64,000 nucleotides of DNA from an uncultured Planctomycetales bacterium. Its GTDB lineage: Bacteria; Planctomycetota; Planctomycetia; Isosphaerales; Isosphaeraceae. The notes beneath the pieces were generated by a model. The model saw only the letters and a list, made by a program, of their open reading frames with translations. It ran no database searches and had not been told where the DNA came from. The stretch is taken from the NCBI GenBank assembly GCA_903926465.1, contig CAIYJE010000067.1, positions 62,001 through 126,000 of the forward strand. Direction: 5' to 3'. Shown here in pieces: positions 7,153-16,806 of this stretch (position 1 is its first letter; each line of letters starts with the position of its first letter). The translations under genes and the position numbers were made by a program.

Positions 7153-9825
7153 ATGACTCGCACTTCGATTGTGGTTCAGCAGCCAATCCACGATTCCGCC
7201 GATTTGCCAGTGATCGAGCACCAGTTCGATAACGGACTTCGCGTGCTGATTTGGGAGCGACCAGAATCTCCAATTGTTTATTCCGACCTGTTTTTTTCGG
7301 TCGGCTCCGTGAACGACCCGCCCCATCTGACGGGGATGGCTCATTTTCTTGAGCATATGCTCTTTAAAGGTACGAAACGGTTTCCCAAGGGAGCCATTGA
7401 TCGCCTGACGTTTCTTGCCGGTGGGCAAGCCAACGCAGAGACCGACGAAGATGCCACCCATTACTGGTTCGCATTACCTTCTCAGTCTCTGGAACTGGCC
7501 CTGGCCCTTGAAAGTGATCGGCTTCAGCATCCACGATTTGAAGCGGAAGAAGTGGATTCGGAGCGACGGGTGATTGCCGAGGAGTCTCGGCGCGAACTGG
7601 ATCAGCCCTGGGCCCGGCTCGAGCGAGCCCATCTTGCCGCCTCGTTTCCAGGACATGCCTATCGCAATCCGGTGCTCGGCTGGCCCGAGGATCTGGAACA
7701 GATTGGGCCGGCCGATTTGCGACGGTTTCACCGCAAGCATTACGTTCCCGGTGGTGCAACCCTGGTTGTGATTGGGGCGATCGAGCCCGCAAAATTATTG
7801 GATAGGGTCTGCGTGCATTTTGGGTCCATTCCTGGTGGGCGGCCCCCTGAGTTGCCTGGCTTGCCTGTTTCCGTTGGTCCGGTTCCGGCCGGGCGGGTTG
7901 AACTTTATGAGGCCGACTCGGTGAGTCGAGGACTGTTCGGCTGGCGGACTTGCCCCCGGGCGCACCCAGATTCGGCGGCCCTTGAGGTACTCTCGGAAAT
8001 TCTGGGCTCAGGCCGAGATTCCCGGCTCTCACGCCGCCTGGTTCATCGGCAGCAGTGCGCCACTTCCGCAGATGCCAGCCATGAGCCTTCGTTGCAGGAC
8101 GGAATTTTTTACGTGGGGATTGAGGGAGAGTCGCGGGCCGATCCTCAAAAAATCGAGGCGGCCATTTTCGCGGAACTTGCCGAGCTGGCGCACAGGGGAC
8201 CGAGCCGGCTGGAAATGGAGCGGGTCCGGAGCCGGCTCACGGCCTCATGGTTCTGGGAACTGGATGATCTGGGGGCCGCGGCCTCGGGCCTGGGCCACGC
8301 ATCGCTGACCGGTGGGTGGCGATTGTGGCCAGAAGAGTATCACGCTGCCATTCGGGTTGAGCCCAGCGATATTCGTCGGGTTGTGCGGAAGTATCTCAAT
8401 CCCGAGGCGCTGGTAGCAGGCTGGTTGCTGCCCCGGTCGGCTCGGGGCCAAATTCTGGTGCCGGCCGAGAGTGGCTCCAACCTCGACTCTTCTGACAAGC
8501 CCGTGAGGGCCGTTGAGTCTTTACCGGGGAAATTTCCAGCGATTGCGGAGGGTTGGATTGGCGCTCCGACGAGCTCCCATGCCGGTTCCTTACCCGCCAG
8601 GCAGGTGATGCCGAATGGAATGAGGCTGATTGGTGAGCCCAGGCCAGGCTGTGGCGTGCTTGCGATCGAATTTTATTGCGATGCTGGGATTCTCAGAGAG
8701 GCACGGCCAGGGGTTGCATTCCTGACCGCAAGGATGCGTGAAGAGGGGACCCGGGGACGGAGTGCCTCGGCCATTGCAAGAGTGGTGGAGCAGTGCGGTG
8801 GTTCTCTGGAGGTGCTTCCGGCTGGAATTTCACTCCGGATTGGGGCTGCACATCTGGAAACGGCGCTCGGTTTACTGGCCGATCTGGTGCGGCGGCCCAG
8901 CTTTCCCGCCCAGGCCTTTGACTGGACGCGCCGGCGGCTGAAAGCCGAGCTGACCGCAGATTTTGAGGACCCGGCCTACCGGGCGGGGCTCGAATTCTTG
9001 CGCCAGATTTATGGGCAACATCCCTACGGACGTGACCCGCGGGGAACGCGATCTGGCCTGGAAAAGTTGACTCTGAAAGAGGTCCGCAGTCATCAGGCCC
9101 GCTGGTTTAGCCCAGAGCGATCATTCTTGGTGGTGACCGGTGATTTTTCCTGGCCAGAGTTGAACCTGGCCTGGAACGACCGTTTTGGTGACTGGCCGGC
9201 GTCTGGTCAACCATTGGAACCGCCTCGGCAACCACGATCGGGCCGACCCGCGAAAAATATCCAGCTCCCGTTCAATGGCACCCAGAGCCACGTGATCATG
9301 GGGCATCTGGGGGTAGAGCGAAGACACTTGGATTACCCTGCGCTCGCGGTGGTTGACCATATTTTGGGTTCCGGTCCAGGGCTCACAGACCGGCTCAATC
9401 GACTCTTGAGAGACGAAATGGGCCTGGTGTACAGCGTCCAGGGTGGCATGACCGAGTCGGCTGACGTGGTGCCCGGCATGTTCAGAATTGCCCTGGCTTC
9501 TCATCCAGCAGAGGTAGGGCGTGCGATTGCTGCCGTTGAGCAAGAATTGTTCGCCGTCCATGCCGGCGCTTTCAGTGACCGCGAATTCGAGGAGGCACGG
9601 CGGTACCTGGCGGCATCTTGGGTTTTTGATTTCCAAGGCGTTTCACAGCGGGCAGAACGCTGGCTTGAGCTGGAACGCTGGGGGCTGCCACTGAGCGATG
9701 CCTATGCATGGCCAGAGCAGCTTGCGAGTCTGACCCCAGAAATGGTTCGCCAGGCCGCTCGTACGCATCTCAGGCCCGCGCAGATGGTGCGTGTGGTGTG
9801 CGGGCCCAGCCCGGCGGTGGGCTGA
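7153..9825 (+). CDS. M16-family zinc metallopeptidase, two M16 units in one chain
   Basis: 890 residues from ATG 7153; the frame stays open upstream to 6964, but sequence before MTRTSIVV does not look like the family. The first M16 unit has the inverted zinc motif HFLEH (His64, Glu67, His68) and a downstream glutamate in EVDSERRVIAEE. The second unit (from about residue 475) starts MPNGMRLIGEP and lacks HxxEH, as usual for the non-catalytic half. The two-unit form resembles PqqL/pitrilysin-like chambers made as one polypeptide. No clear signal peptide is seen at the chosen start. It is divergent from SRP RNA/dnaX. Confidence 0.92.
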   Translation: MTRTSIVVQQPIHDSADLPVIEHQFDNGLRVLIWERPESPIVYSDLFFSVGSVNDPPHLTGMAHFLEHMLFKGTKRFPKGAIDRLTFLAGGQANAETDEDATHYWFALPSQSLELALALESDRLQHPRFEAEEVDSERRVIAEESRRELDQPWARLERAHLAASFPGHAYRNPVLGWPEDLEQIGPADLRRFHRKHYVPGGATLVVIGAIEPAKLLDRVCVHFGSIPGGRPPELPGLPVSVGPVPAGRVELYEADSVSRGLFGWRTCPRAHPDSAALEVLSEILGSGRDSRLSRRLVHRQQCATSADASHEPSLQDGIFYVGIEGESRADPQKIEAAIFAELAELAHRGPSRLEMERVRSRLTASWFWELDDLGAAASGLGHASLTGGWRLWPEEYHAAIRVEPSDIRRVVRKYLNPEALVAGWLLPRSARGQILVPAESGSNLDSSDKPVRAVESLPGKFPAIAEGWIGAPTSSHAGSLPARQVMPNGMRLIGEPRPGCGVLAIEFYCDAGILREARPGVAFLTARMREEGTRGRSASAIARVVEQCGGSLEVLPAGISLRIGAAHLETALGLLADLVRRPSFPAQAFDWTRRRLKAELTADFEDPAYRAGLEFLRQIYGQHPYGRDPRGTRSGLEKLTLKEVRSHQARWFSPERSFLVVTGDFSWPELNLAWNDRFGDWPASGQPLEPPRQPRSGRPAKNIQLPFNGTQSHVIMGHLGVERRHLDYPALAVVDHILGSGPGLTDRLNRLLRDEMGLVYSVQGGMTESADVVPGMFRIALASHPAEVGRAIAAVEQELFAVHAGAFSDREFEEARRYLAASWVFDFQGVSQRAERWLELERWGLPLSDAYAWPEQLASLTPEMVRQAARTHLRPAQMVRVVCGPSPAVG

Positions 9826-9845
9826 GCCCTTTCAGGCGATGCTTG

Positions 9846-9900
9846 TTTCAAAACCTGAGACAGGCACCTCGCGGACTCGGAGCCGGTCCCGGTTTTGAAA
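9846..9900. repeat. 55-bp palindromic repeat, copy B
   Basis: Same core and orientation as copy D. It lies between convergent genes (M16 peptidase and the 9908-10888 gene). The right flank CGGCGTCTTA contains the stop codon (TAA on the minus strand, 9908-9910) of the adjacent gene. Confidence 0.85.
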
Positions 9901-9907
9901 CGGCGTC

Positions 9908-10888
9908 TTAATACTCAGGTCGATCGAAGCGAGTGGACTCAACGGCATTGGGAACCACAACCGGTTGAATTGCAGGGCCAATCCACCGGGTGATGAAGTC
10001 ACTGGCATGGCCGTGGAGCAGGCCACCGGTCAGGGATGGCCCGAACCATTCGTTGAGGGTTTTCTCAAGCCTGGCTGTATTTGAAAACGCAGGATCGGCC
10101 TTGGCTTTCGACAGAAACCCACTCGATAACGCCAAAAATGCTGGCAGATTCTGGGATTTCCGCATCTGCTCCACGCGCTCGATGCTGCTCCGGACCTGGT
10201 CTGGTGATGATCCCTTGAGAGAGATTCCAACAAGACCGCCTGCTCTGGCAAGCCGGCCAAGAGTTGGGTCGGGCAGGGCCTCAACCAGACTGGCTGGAAC
10301 CGAGCGGAGCAGGGGCAAAGTTCGTGATTCCAGTTTGGGCCTCAACGCCCTTTGATCGAGGACCCCGTCAATTTCGGCGGCTGGAATTTCCGAGAGATCC
10401 AGCCCGAGCTTTGGTCCCTGATCAGAGACGCGACTCTCCAGGAATTCGAGTTGTTGAGGGATGTTTCCTTGGGGGTCGAGAGGGACGCAATGAATTCCAC
10501 GTTTCCTTAGCCCATCAAAATCCTCGGCGGAAATCCTGGTCAGTGGCTGATCAAGGCATAAGGCCACCCAGGTCAGGCCCGTCGCAGGTTCAGCGAGCCA
10601 GCGGCCCAGGTCGGCCCCGTTGTCCAGAATCCGGCCACAAAACTCCGCTTCGGCCCGGGAGATCTGTTCGTGAATCGACAGGATCAGACCCGTTTGATCA
10701 GAAGAGTCACGGGCTGCAGAATGCAGAGTGAGGAAAGCCAATGAGGTCGTGTCCAGATATCCGAGGATCTCACTGAGGTTTAGAGCAGGGGAGGCGGGCT
10801 GGCCATCGGCGGCGTACTGGTCGAACCAGGAAATCCCCAGGTCAATCCAGCGGACTGGAGGGGTGCGGCCGATCTTGTTCTGATTCAT
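9908..10888 (-). CDS. Unknown protein, possibly a degenerate M19 dipeptidase-like barrel
   Basis: 326 residues from ATG 10888, which overlaps the stop of the upstream gene as ATGA. I do not recognise the family firmly. The order of segments (IHEQISRAEAEFCGRILDNG, LRKRGIHCVPLD, LARAGGLVGISLKGSS, GLLHGHASDF) recalls membrane dipeptidases (M19), with an HGHASDF near the place of the family's GSDFDG. The N-terminal zinc ligands are not evident, so it would be inactive if related. It has no signal peptide and no transmembrane segment. The TAA stop lies in the flank of a palindromic repeat. Confidence 0.6.
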   Translation of the reverse strand: MNQNKIGRTPPVRWIDLGISWFDQYAADGQPASPALNLSEILGYLDTTSLAFLTLHSAARDSSDQTGLILSIHEQISRAEAEFCGRILDNGADLGRWLAEPATGLTWVALCLDQPLTRISAEDFDGLRKRGIHCVPLDPQGNIPQQLEFLESRVSDQGPKLGLDLSEIPAAEIDGVLDQRALRPKLESRTLPLLRSVPASLVEALPDPTLGRLARAGGLVGISLKGSSPDQVRSSIERVEQMRKSQNLPAFLALSSGFLSKAKADPAFSNTARLEKTLNEWFGPSLTGGLLHGHASDFITRWIGPAIQPVVVPNAVESTRFDRPEY

Positions 10889-12441
10889 GGCAGGGGATCC
10901 AGGGGCGGAATCGTATCGACAATCGCTCGAATTGTTGGCGGGAGCGGCCCCCATCGTACCTGATCAACCAGTTCCGCACCCTCTTGCCAGCCCATCCAGA
11001 CCATAGATGGGGCCAGTTCGAGCGAATTACAGACCTCGGGGCTGAACGAATTCCTGATCAGGAGCCGGCCTGGCCAGACCTGAACCAGCCGTGTGGCTTT
11101 CTCTGGAACGATCACGGTTTCGGGTGCGGCTTCAGCGGCATTGGGGGCGATCTCAGCCTGCTGCGTCCCCCAGGTAACCCAGATTGTCCCGTGATCAACG
11201 GAAATCCTGATCGGTTTTCCAGAGGCGTTGCCGACAAGAATTCCCAGGTCTCCGATCTTGTCTCGATCTGCACCAGGTTCGTCTCTGTCCTGCGCAGGTT
11301 TACCTGAGCTCAGGACCCGCCTGAGCGTTTTGGCTAACTTCTGAGCGAGCAAGGGGGCGAACTCGGGTTCGGTGGTATGCAGCGCGAGCAGCGCTGAAAC
11401 GGGTTTAGCCTGGTCCATGGCCATGGATCCGCCAAGTCCGTCGACTTTGGGCCAGATTTCCTGTTCCGGGAACAGTCCGAGCGCACCCGCGGCCAGGTTG
11501 ACCCGGGTTCTCAGCGGGATTTGACCTGGCTTTCCACCCTGGGAAACGAGCACTCGATCTCCCAGCGAATACAAGGTTCGGACTGATCGACCGCTTGGGT
11601 CAAGCGCAGTCACGCCGGCCACCACGGTTCCGGGGCTCAGGCGTCCCATGAAATCTTTGTAAAACTCGGTCTGAGCTTTGGGTGCAGATTCGGAGGAATT
11701 GGCAAGCCTGGAGCGGCAGTCCAGTTGCAGGCCATCCGCGTTCAGTGACGACCGACCGGTGATGGATTGGATTCCCAGCGTCTGCAAAGATTGAATCACG
11801 GTATTGGAGTCGGTCTGCCTCAGTTTGCTGAGGGGCACAGATACCAGTTCGAAGCAGAAACCTTCGGCCGTTGTTTGCTCGACCGAGCGGTTTTCTGAGA
11901 TCGCTTTTTGAAGCGATTCAGACTCGGAGCCCAGGATGACAAGCTGGTCTTGCTGTATCAGCAGTGGTGCACCAGCAGGCCCCAGCCGGTCTACCGCAAG
12001 GTTGATTGGCTCCGATGGCGGTAACTGGGTGCCTTCGCCCAGTGATAACGCCGAGGCGAACGTACGGACCAAGCCATCATCCTCTGGAATTCTGAGCCAC
12101 CAGGTTGGGGATGCTCCGGGTGGGAACGAGATCTTGCCCACCGAACCGTCGAGCACCCGAATTTCGTGGATCATTTCTGGGTTCAGCATGGCAATAGCAG
12201 CTTGAACCCCTTTGTTGAGGATACCAGGGTTTCCGGAATGGGCGCGTAGGCTGGCCAGAACGCTGGCCGGTGACCTGTGTTGGCTGCCTTTGAACCAGCC
12301 GAGCATGGTCTGTAGCTGGTGATCTGGCTGGCGAAACGAGACCGTGAGTGTAGGGGGCAGTTCGGAGGCTGGCGGATCTTCCAGCTCAGGAGCGGAGGCG
12401 AGTCTCGCAAGCAGTAGCCAGGCCAGTGGGGGGATCGGCAT
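10885..12441 (-). CDS. Hypothetical secreted protein
   Basis: 518 residues from ATG 12441 (MPIPPLAWLLLARLASA...), chosen because it gives a signal-peptide-like start; an open frame extends to 12513. No known domain or motif is recognised. It contains repeated Leu/Ser/Gly-rich segments, FTALDPSGRS-like stretches and many prolines, and has no internal transmembrane helix. The layout, with residues such as GTVVAGVTALDPSGRSVRTL, suggests an extracytoplasmic planctomycete protein. It is coupled to the next gene by a 4-bp overlap, so the two products probably work together. Confidence 0.7.
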   Translation of the reverse strand: MPIPPLAWLLLARLASAPELEDPPASELPPTLTVSFRQPDHQLQTMLGWFKGSQHRSPASVLASLRAHSGNPGILNKGVQAAIAMLNPEMIHEIRVLDGSVGKISFPPGASPTWWLRIPEDDGLVRTFASALSLGEGTQLPPSEPINLAVDRLGPAGAPLLIQQDQLVILGSESESLQKAISENRSVEQTTAEGFCFELVSVPLSKLRQTDSNTVIQSLQTLGIQSITGRSSLNADGLQLDCRSRLANSSESAPKAQTEFYKDFMGRLSPGTVVAGVTALDPSGRSVRTLYSLGDRVLVSQGGKPGQIPLRTRVNLAAGALGLFPEQEIWPKVDGLGGSMAMDQAKPVSALLALHTTEPEFAPLLAQKLAKTLRRVLSSGKPAQDRDEPGADRDKIGDLGILVGNASGKPIRISVDHGTIWVTWGTQQAEIAPNAAEAAPETVIVPEKATRLVQVWPGRLLIRNSFSPEVCNSLELAPSMVWMGWQEGAELVDQVRWGPLPPTIRAIVDTIPPLDPLP

Positions 12442-12693
12442 TGGGTGGGTCCTGGTTGAACGGGCACGCGAGGGTTGAGAGAGAACGTAAAACCGATCGT
12501 GATTTGGCGTCAAGCTGGACCCGGCTCAGACCCGGTTTGCGGAGGCCCAAGCCGTGCCGACACCTTGCAAGGCTGGATCGAGTTTGCCATAGTTCATAGT
12601 TGTTGCTGAGGCTTGACGATCGCTCTGGGTTTCCGTATCTCTACCGAACTAACGGGTGAGGCGGGTCCCGCGCACCCGGTTCGAGATTCTTCG

Positions 12694-14910
12694 ATGACGA
12701 GCCACTGGCAGGTATGGCTCTACGTGGCTGCCGTCTTCATTCCTTTGGTTGCGTTTGCAACCGGAGTTCTGTTCAGACGCTGGCTTCGGAGCTGGATCGC
12801 CTGGATTGCCACAGGCGCCATCTTCTGTAGCTTTCTACTGAGTCTGATTGGATTCTTGGGATTTATCCCCCATCTCAAGTCCTCCCACGGAGAGAGCTCC
12901 CAGAGCGACCATGCTCAGGTGGCCATTCCATTTGCCTGGACTGCGGATTTTGAATGGCTGGATATCGGTTCACGTCTTCTACCAGGTCTGGAGTCTGAGC
13001 CGGTCAAAGGCTCTCTGCCGGCCTTACGCATTCCGGTATCGATTCGCATCGATGCCCTGACAGTGGTTTTGTTTGTGATGGTGAGCCTGATCGCCACGCT
13101 CATCCATTTTTACTCGATTGCTTACATGGCGGAAGACCCCCGCTACTCCTGGTTTTTCACGTATCTTTCGTTATTTTGCTTTTCCATGTTGGCGTTGCTT
13201 GCATCCGACAGCCTTTTCCTGGTGTTCATGACCTGGGAACTTGTGGGGATCTGCTCTTATCTGCTTATTGGCTTCTGGTATGAGGAAAAGACCAACGTTC
13301 AGGCTGCGAACAAGGCATTTATCGTCAATCGCATTGGCGACTTTGGTTTCCTGATTGGCCTGGGTGTTCTTTGGACCAGTTTCGGAACGTTCTCGATCTC
13401 AGAGATTAACCGTGAACTGGCAGATCCTGGGTTAAGAGACGCACACCTTAGACTCACTCGTCCCACTGCGACTCATGGTGATCCGGGGGGCTTGGTACGG
13501 CTCTCAAGTCGAGATCAGGTCGTTGAAGGTGCTGGCCCTGGAACCACCATTCCGCTGTTTGTGTCTTACTCGGCATTGGTAGTTGCCGGCCTGGGGATTT
13601 TTGCAGGTTGCATGGGAAAGAGTGCGCAGTTTCCGCTTCATGTTTGGTTGCCAGATGCGATGGCCGGTCCTACTCCGGTCTCTGCGCTGATTCATGCGGC
13701 CACCATGGTGGCCGCCGGCGTGTACTTGGTGGGTCGGTTCTTTCCGCTCTTCACGCATGAAGTTTTGCTGTTCATAGCCTACATTGGTGCTATTTCCCTG
13801 GTCATTGGGGCCACGGTGGCGGTGGTTCAAACTGATTACAAACGCCTGCTGGCATTTTCTACGGTGAGCCAGCTTGGGTTCATGATGCTGGGGCTTGGAG
13901 TAGGCGGCTGGTCGGCCGGGTTGTTTCACCTGGTCACGCACGCGTTCTTCAAGAGCCTGTTGTTCCTGGGCGCTGGGAACGTGTTTCATGCCGTTCATAC
14001 CTTTGAGATGGCATCCCTTGGGGGGTTGCGTACCCGGATGCCAGTGACCGCGCGGATGATGCTGGTTGCAACCTTGGCCAGTGCGGGGATTCCGTTTTTT
14101 AGCGGGTTCTACTCCAAAGATGCGGTGCTCGCCTCGGTTCTGCAGTTTGCTGAATTTCATCCGGGGCATACCATCCTGGTTGTGCTGCCGTTGCTCGGTT
14201 CTTTCTTGACGGCGTTTTACATCTTCAGGATGTGGTTCCTGATTTTCGATGGCGAACCACGTAGCGAACAGATTGCCGTGCACGCACACGAGGCGCCTCG
14301 TGTGATGACGCTCCCGATTACCATTCTGGCAATATTCGCGCTGGTGGTTGGCTACCCATGGACCATCTTGCCACTGGCCACACCTGTTGTGGAAGCATGG
14401 ATCGAGGCAGCCGAGCCGCTGGCGGCCATGAGGGTGTCTGCAGGCGTTCGCTGGACCGCGATCGGATTTTCTGTGCTGATCTCGCTGGCGGGTACGGTAG
14501 CCGCTACGTTGTTTTACAGCCGGTTCAAGCTGTTTTCAACCCGATCCATTTTGAGCGATCTGAAGCCATTACGAACCTTCTTGTTCAACGGTTGGTTCCT
14601 GGACCGTCTGTATCGCCTGGTGTTTGTGCTGCCTGTGCTTGGTGTGGCCCGTGGTGTTGGCCGGTTTGATCATCATGGGCTTGATCGACTGGTGAATGAG
14701 ACGGCAAGAACCACGCGCGGGATCAGCAAGCTGGGCGATGCATTTGACAGATATGTGGTGGATGGACTGGCCAGAGGGATTGGCTGGACTCTGTACGGAT
14801 TGGGTTGGCTTGGGCGTTTGATCCAGACTGGCCAGATTCGGACCTATGTCACGCTACTTTCCGTGGCGATGCTGGGTTTGTTCGTGGCTGTTTATTTCTG
14901 GATTCGATGA
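12694..14910 (+). CDS. nuoL: NADH-quinone oxidoreductase subunit L (proton pump)
   Basis: 738 residues from ATG 12694; a TTG at 12613 is in frame but the region before MTSHWQVW is not family-like. It is a polytopic membrane protein with the antiporter-like core: FLVFMTWELVGICSYLLIGFW (proton-channel Glu), NKAFIVNRIGDFGF, AQFPLHVWLPDAMAGPTPVSALIHAATMVAAGVYL and the Lys of DYKRLLAFSTVSQLGFM. A ~45-residue loop (about 250-300, containing the RLSSRDQ segment) is extra compared with E. coli NuoL, and the C-terminus bears the lateral helix and a last TM helix. It pumps protons in complex I. nuoM follows, but nuoN, K and J are not in the window. Confidence 0.95.
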   Translation: MTSHWQVWLYVAAVFIPLVAFATGVLFRRWLRSWIAWIATGAIFCSFLLSLIGFLGFIPHLKSSHGESSQSDHAQVAIPFAWTADFEWLDIGSRLLPGLESEPVKGSLPALRIPVSIRIDALTVVLFVMVSLIATLIHFYSIAYMAEDPRYSWFFTYLSLFCFSMLALLASDSLFLVFMTWELVGICSYLLIGFWYEEKTNVQAANKAFIVNRIGDFGFLIGLGVLWTSFGTFSISEINRELADPGLRDAHLRLTRPTATHGDPGGLVRLSSRDQVVEGAGPGTTIPLFVSYSALVVAGLGIFAGCMGKSAQFPLHVWLPDAMAGPTPVSALIHAATMVAAGVYLVGRFFPLFTHEVLLFIAYIGAISLVIGATVAVVQTDYKRLLAFSTVSQLGFMMLGLGVGGWSAGLFHLVTHAFFKSLLFLGAGNVFHAVHTFEMASLGGLRTRMPVTARMMLVATLASAGIPFFSGFYSKDAVLASVLQFAEFHPGHTILVVLPLLGSFLTAFYIFRMWFLIFDGEPRSEQIAVHAHEAPRVMTLPITILAIFALVVGYPWTILPLATPVVEAWIEAAEPLAAMRVSAGVRWTAIGFSVLISLAGTVAATLFYSRFKLFSTRSILSDLKPLRTFLFNGWFLDRLYRLVFVLPVLGVARGVGRFDHHGLDRLVNETARTTRGISKLGDAFDRYVVDGLARGIGWTLYGLGWLGRLIQTGQIRTYVTLLSVAMLGLFVAVYFWIR

Positions 14911-14921
14911 GAAGAGACGCC

Positions 14922-15026
14922 ATGAGCCGACCGGATGTTACGAAATTCGATCTGCGGACGAAGGCAGAACGCTGGCAGGTGCGACCAGAGCCTGAGTGCC
15001 TGGCGGAGAGCGATGATGAGCGATGA
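14922..15026 (+). CDS. Possible 34-residue ORF between nuoL and nuoM
   Basis: ATG at 14922 follows the nuoL stop by 11 bases with a purine-rich GAGAAGAG just upstream, and the TGA (15024-15026) overlaps the nuoM start region. The product (MSRPDVTKFDLRTKAERWQV...) is soluble, charged and rich in Glu/Asp/Arg. I know no family. It could be a real small protein or a coupling leader for nuoM. Length and overlap with the nuoM start make this a weak call. Confidence 0.3.
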   Translation: MSRPDVTKFDLRTKAERWQVRPEPECLAESDDER

Positions 15027-16806
15027 TCTGCTGCTGAGCCTGTTGTGGATGGTACCGCTGGGTGGAGCCGTACTCTTACTGCTCCTTCCTCGGGCGTTTG
15101 TGGGCGCGGCCCGAATGGCCGCGCTTGGGGTAACGCTGTGCGTTTTGTGTCTGACGCTGATCGTTTTTGTACGTTATGTGTCTGGTGATCAGGCTCCCAT
15201 TCATCGTTCACTGGCGGATCGAGCGGCCGACAACTTTCTGAATAGTACGAACCTGGATCAAACGGATGCGTTTGCTGGGTTTTTGACCACGGATGCGGTT
15301 CAGGTGATTGATGCGCCTGGTGACCTGGTGGTCAGGCGTCCCTGGATTCCTTACTTCAATATTCAGTATTACCTGGGCGTAGACGGCATCAATCTTGGAT
15401 TGCTGACTCTGACCGCATTGATCAGTGTTCTGGCATGTCTGGCTTCCTGGAACATGGATCAGCATCAACGTGGGTATTACGCGTTGTTTCTCTTGTTGCA
15501 GGCCAGTGTGATGGGGGTCTTCCTTGCGCTTGACCTGTTTCTGTTCTTTGTATTTTTTGAAGTCATGCTCTTCCCGATGTACTTCTTGATTGCACTCTGG
15601 GGTGGGCCTCGTCGCGAATATGCGGCCATCAAGTTTTTGTTATTCACACTCTTTGGGTCGGCGCTGATTCTGATTGCGTTTTTGATTCTGTATTTCTGGA
15701 GTGGAGATGCGTCTGCAACGCTGGCCAAGGTTCCGTTTCGCGCTCATTCCTTTGATGCCCCGCTGATCGCCAAGGTTACGGCTACCACGTCTTACTACGG
15801 ACCCAGCGTTCAGGGGGCCGTGTTTCTACTGTTGCTGATTGGTTTCTTGGTCAAGTTGCCGGCCTTCCCGTTTCACACGTGGCTCCCCGATGCCCACGTG
15901 GAAGCACCCACGCCCATCAGCATGATGCTGGCTGCGGTCCTCCTGAAGATTGGCGGCTATGGATTGGTGCGCATGGCCTGGCCGCTGGCGCCGGCCGGTG
16001 CCTATTCGTGGTCCATGCTGGCGGCCGCTCTGGGGGCCATCAGTATTGTCTATGGCGCGTTTGCAGCCTTGGCGCAGACCGATCTGAAAAAACTGGTGGC
16101 GTACAGTTCGGTCAGTCATATGGGGTTCATCACGCTCGGGCTTTCGGCGATGGGCCTGTTTTCCAGCACGGGAGATGCGCTTGACCCGCGTTACTATGCC
16201 TATGGTGTGGTGGGTGCGAATTACGTGATGCTGGCGCACGGAATAACCTCGGCCGGACTGTTCTTTTTGGTGGGAGTGATTTATGAACGCACGCATACGC
16301 GAGATCTGAACGCGCTGGGTGGGTTGATGGGGGTGATGCCGGTTTGTGGAGTGCTTGGCGTAGTAATCTTCTTTGGTTCGATGGGGCTTCCTGGACTCTG
16401 CGGTTTTATCGGTGAGGCCTTTGTGATCCTTTCCGAGTTTAACCACTCTCCCTGGATTGCGGCCGTGGCAGCATTCAGTGTGGTCCTGACCTCCGGTTAT
16501 ATTCTCTGGGCGATCCAGCGGATCTGGTTGGGTCGGAACTCGACCTGGGATGGGCTGCACGACCTCACTCCCAGAGAGATTCTGATTGTGCTGCCACTGG
16601 CGGCGTTCACTGTCCTGATGGGGGTTGCGCCTCAGGTTGTGTTGTGGTGGATGCAGCCTTCCGTGGACTCACTGGTCCGGGATCTTGCGGCGGCACCCAC
16701 CGTACGAGCGGTGCATGAGACCCTGAATGGGTTGCCATCTTCCCAGCCGGTTGCCGCCGAGCGACCACATCATGCGATGCGGGGTGCAAAAGCACCTGTG
16801 GACTGA
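15016..16806 (+). CDS. nuoM: NADH-quinone oxidoreductase subunit M (proton pump)
   Basis: 596 residues from ATG 15016 (ATG 15013 is also possible), with GGAG a few bases upstream. It is a polytopic antiporter-like subunit. The core motifs are FFVFFEVMLFPMYFLIALWG with the channel Glu, AFPFHTWLPDAHVEAPTPIS, MMLAAVLLKIGGYGLVR and the Lys of TDLKKLVAYSSVSHMGF. An insertion at about 60-100 (NFLNSTNLDQTDAFAGFLTT and beyond) lies before the YYLGVDGINL segment. It works with NuoL in complex I. The pair is likely co-transcribed. Confidence 0.95.
   Translation: MSDDLLLSLLWMVPLGGAVLLLLLPRAFVGAARMAALGVTLCVLCLTLIVFVRYVSGDQAPIHRSLADRAADNFLNSTNLDQTDAFAGFLTTDAVQVIDAPGDLVVRRPWIPYFNIQYYLGVDGINLGLLTLTALISVLACLASWNMDQHQRGYYALFLLLQASVMGVFLALDLFLFFVFFEVMLFPMYFLIALWGGPRREYAAIKFLLFTLFGSALILIAFLILYFWSGDASATLAKVPFRAHSFDAPLIAKVTATTSYYGPSVQGAVFLLLLIGFLVKLPAFPFHTWLPDAHVEAPTPISMMLAAVLLKIGGYGLVRMAWPLAPAGAYSWSMLAAALGAISIVYGAFAALAQTDLKKLVAYSSVSHMGFITLGLSAMGLFSSTGDALDPRYYAYGVVGANYVMLAHGITSAGLFFLVGVIYERTHTRDLNALGGLMGVMPVCGVLGVVIFFGSMGLPGLCGFIGEAFVILSEFNHSPWIAAVAAFSVVLTSGYILWAIQRIWLGRNSTWDGLHDLTPREILIVLPLAAFTVLMGVAPQVVLWWMQPSVDSLVRDLAAAPTVRAVHETLNGLPSSQPVAAERPHHAMRGAKAPVD

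Noticed and set aside
13504-14289. A 261-residue frame on the minus strand inside nuoL
   Set aside because: Shadow of the nuoL coding sequence: the composition is His/Gln/Arg-rich and low-complexity, with no family-like motifs.
15826-16560. A 244-residue minus-strand frame inside nuoM
   Set aside because: Shadow of nuoM, same kind of composition as the nuoL shadow.
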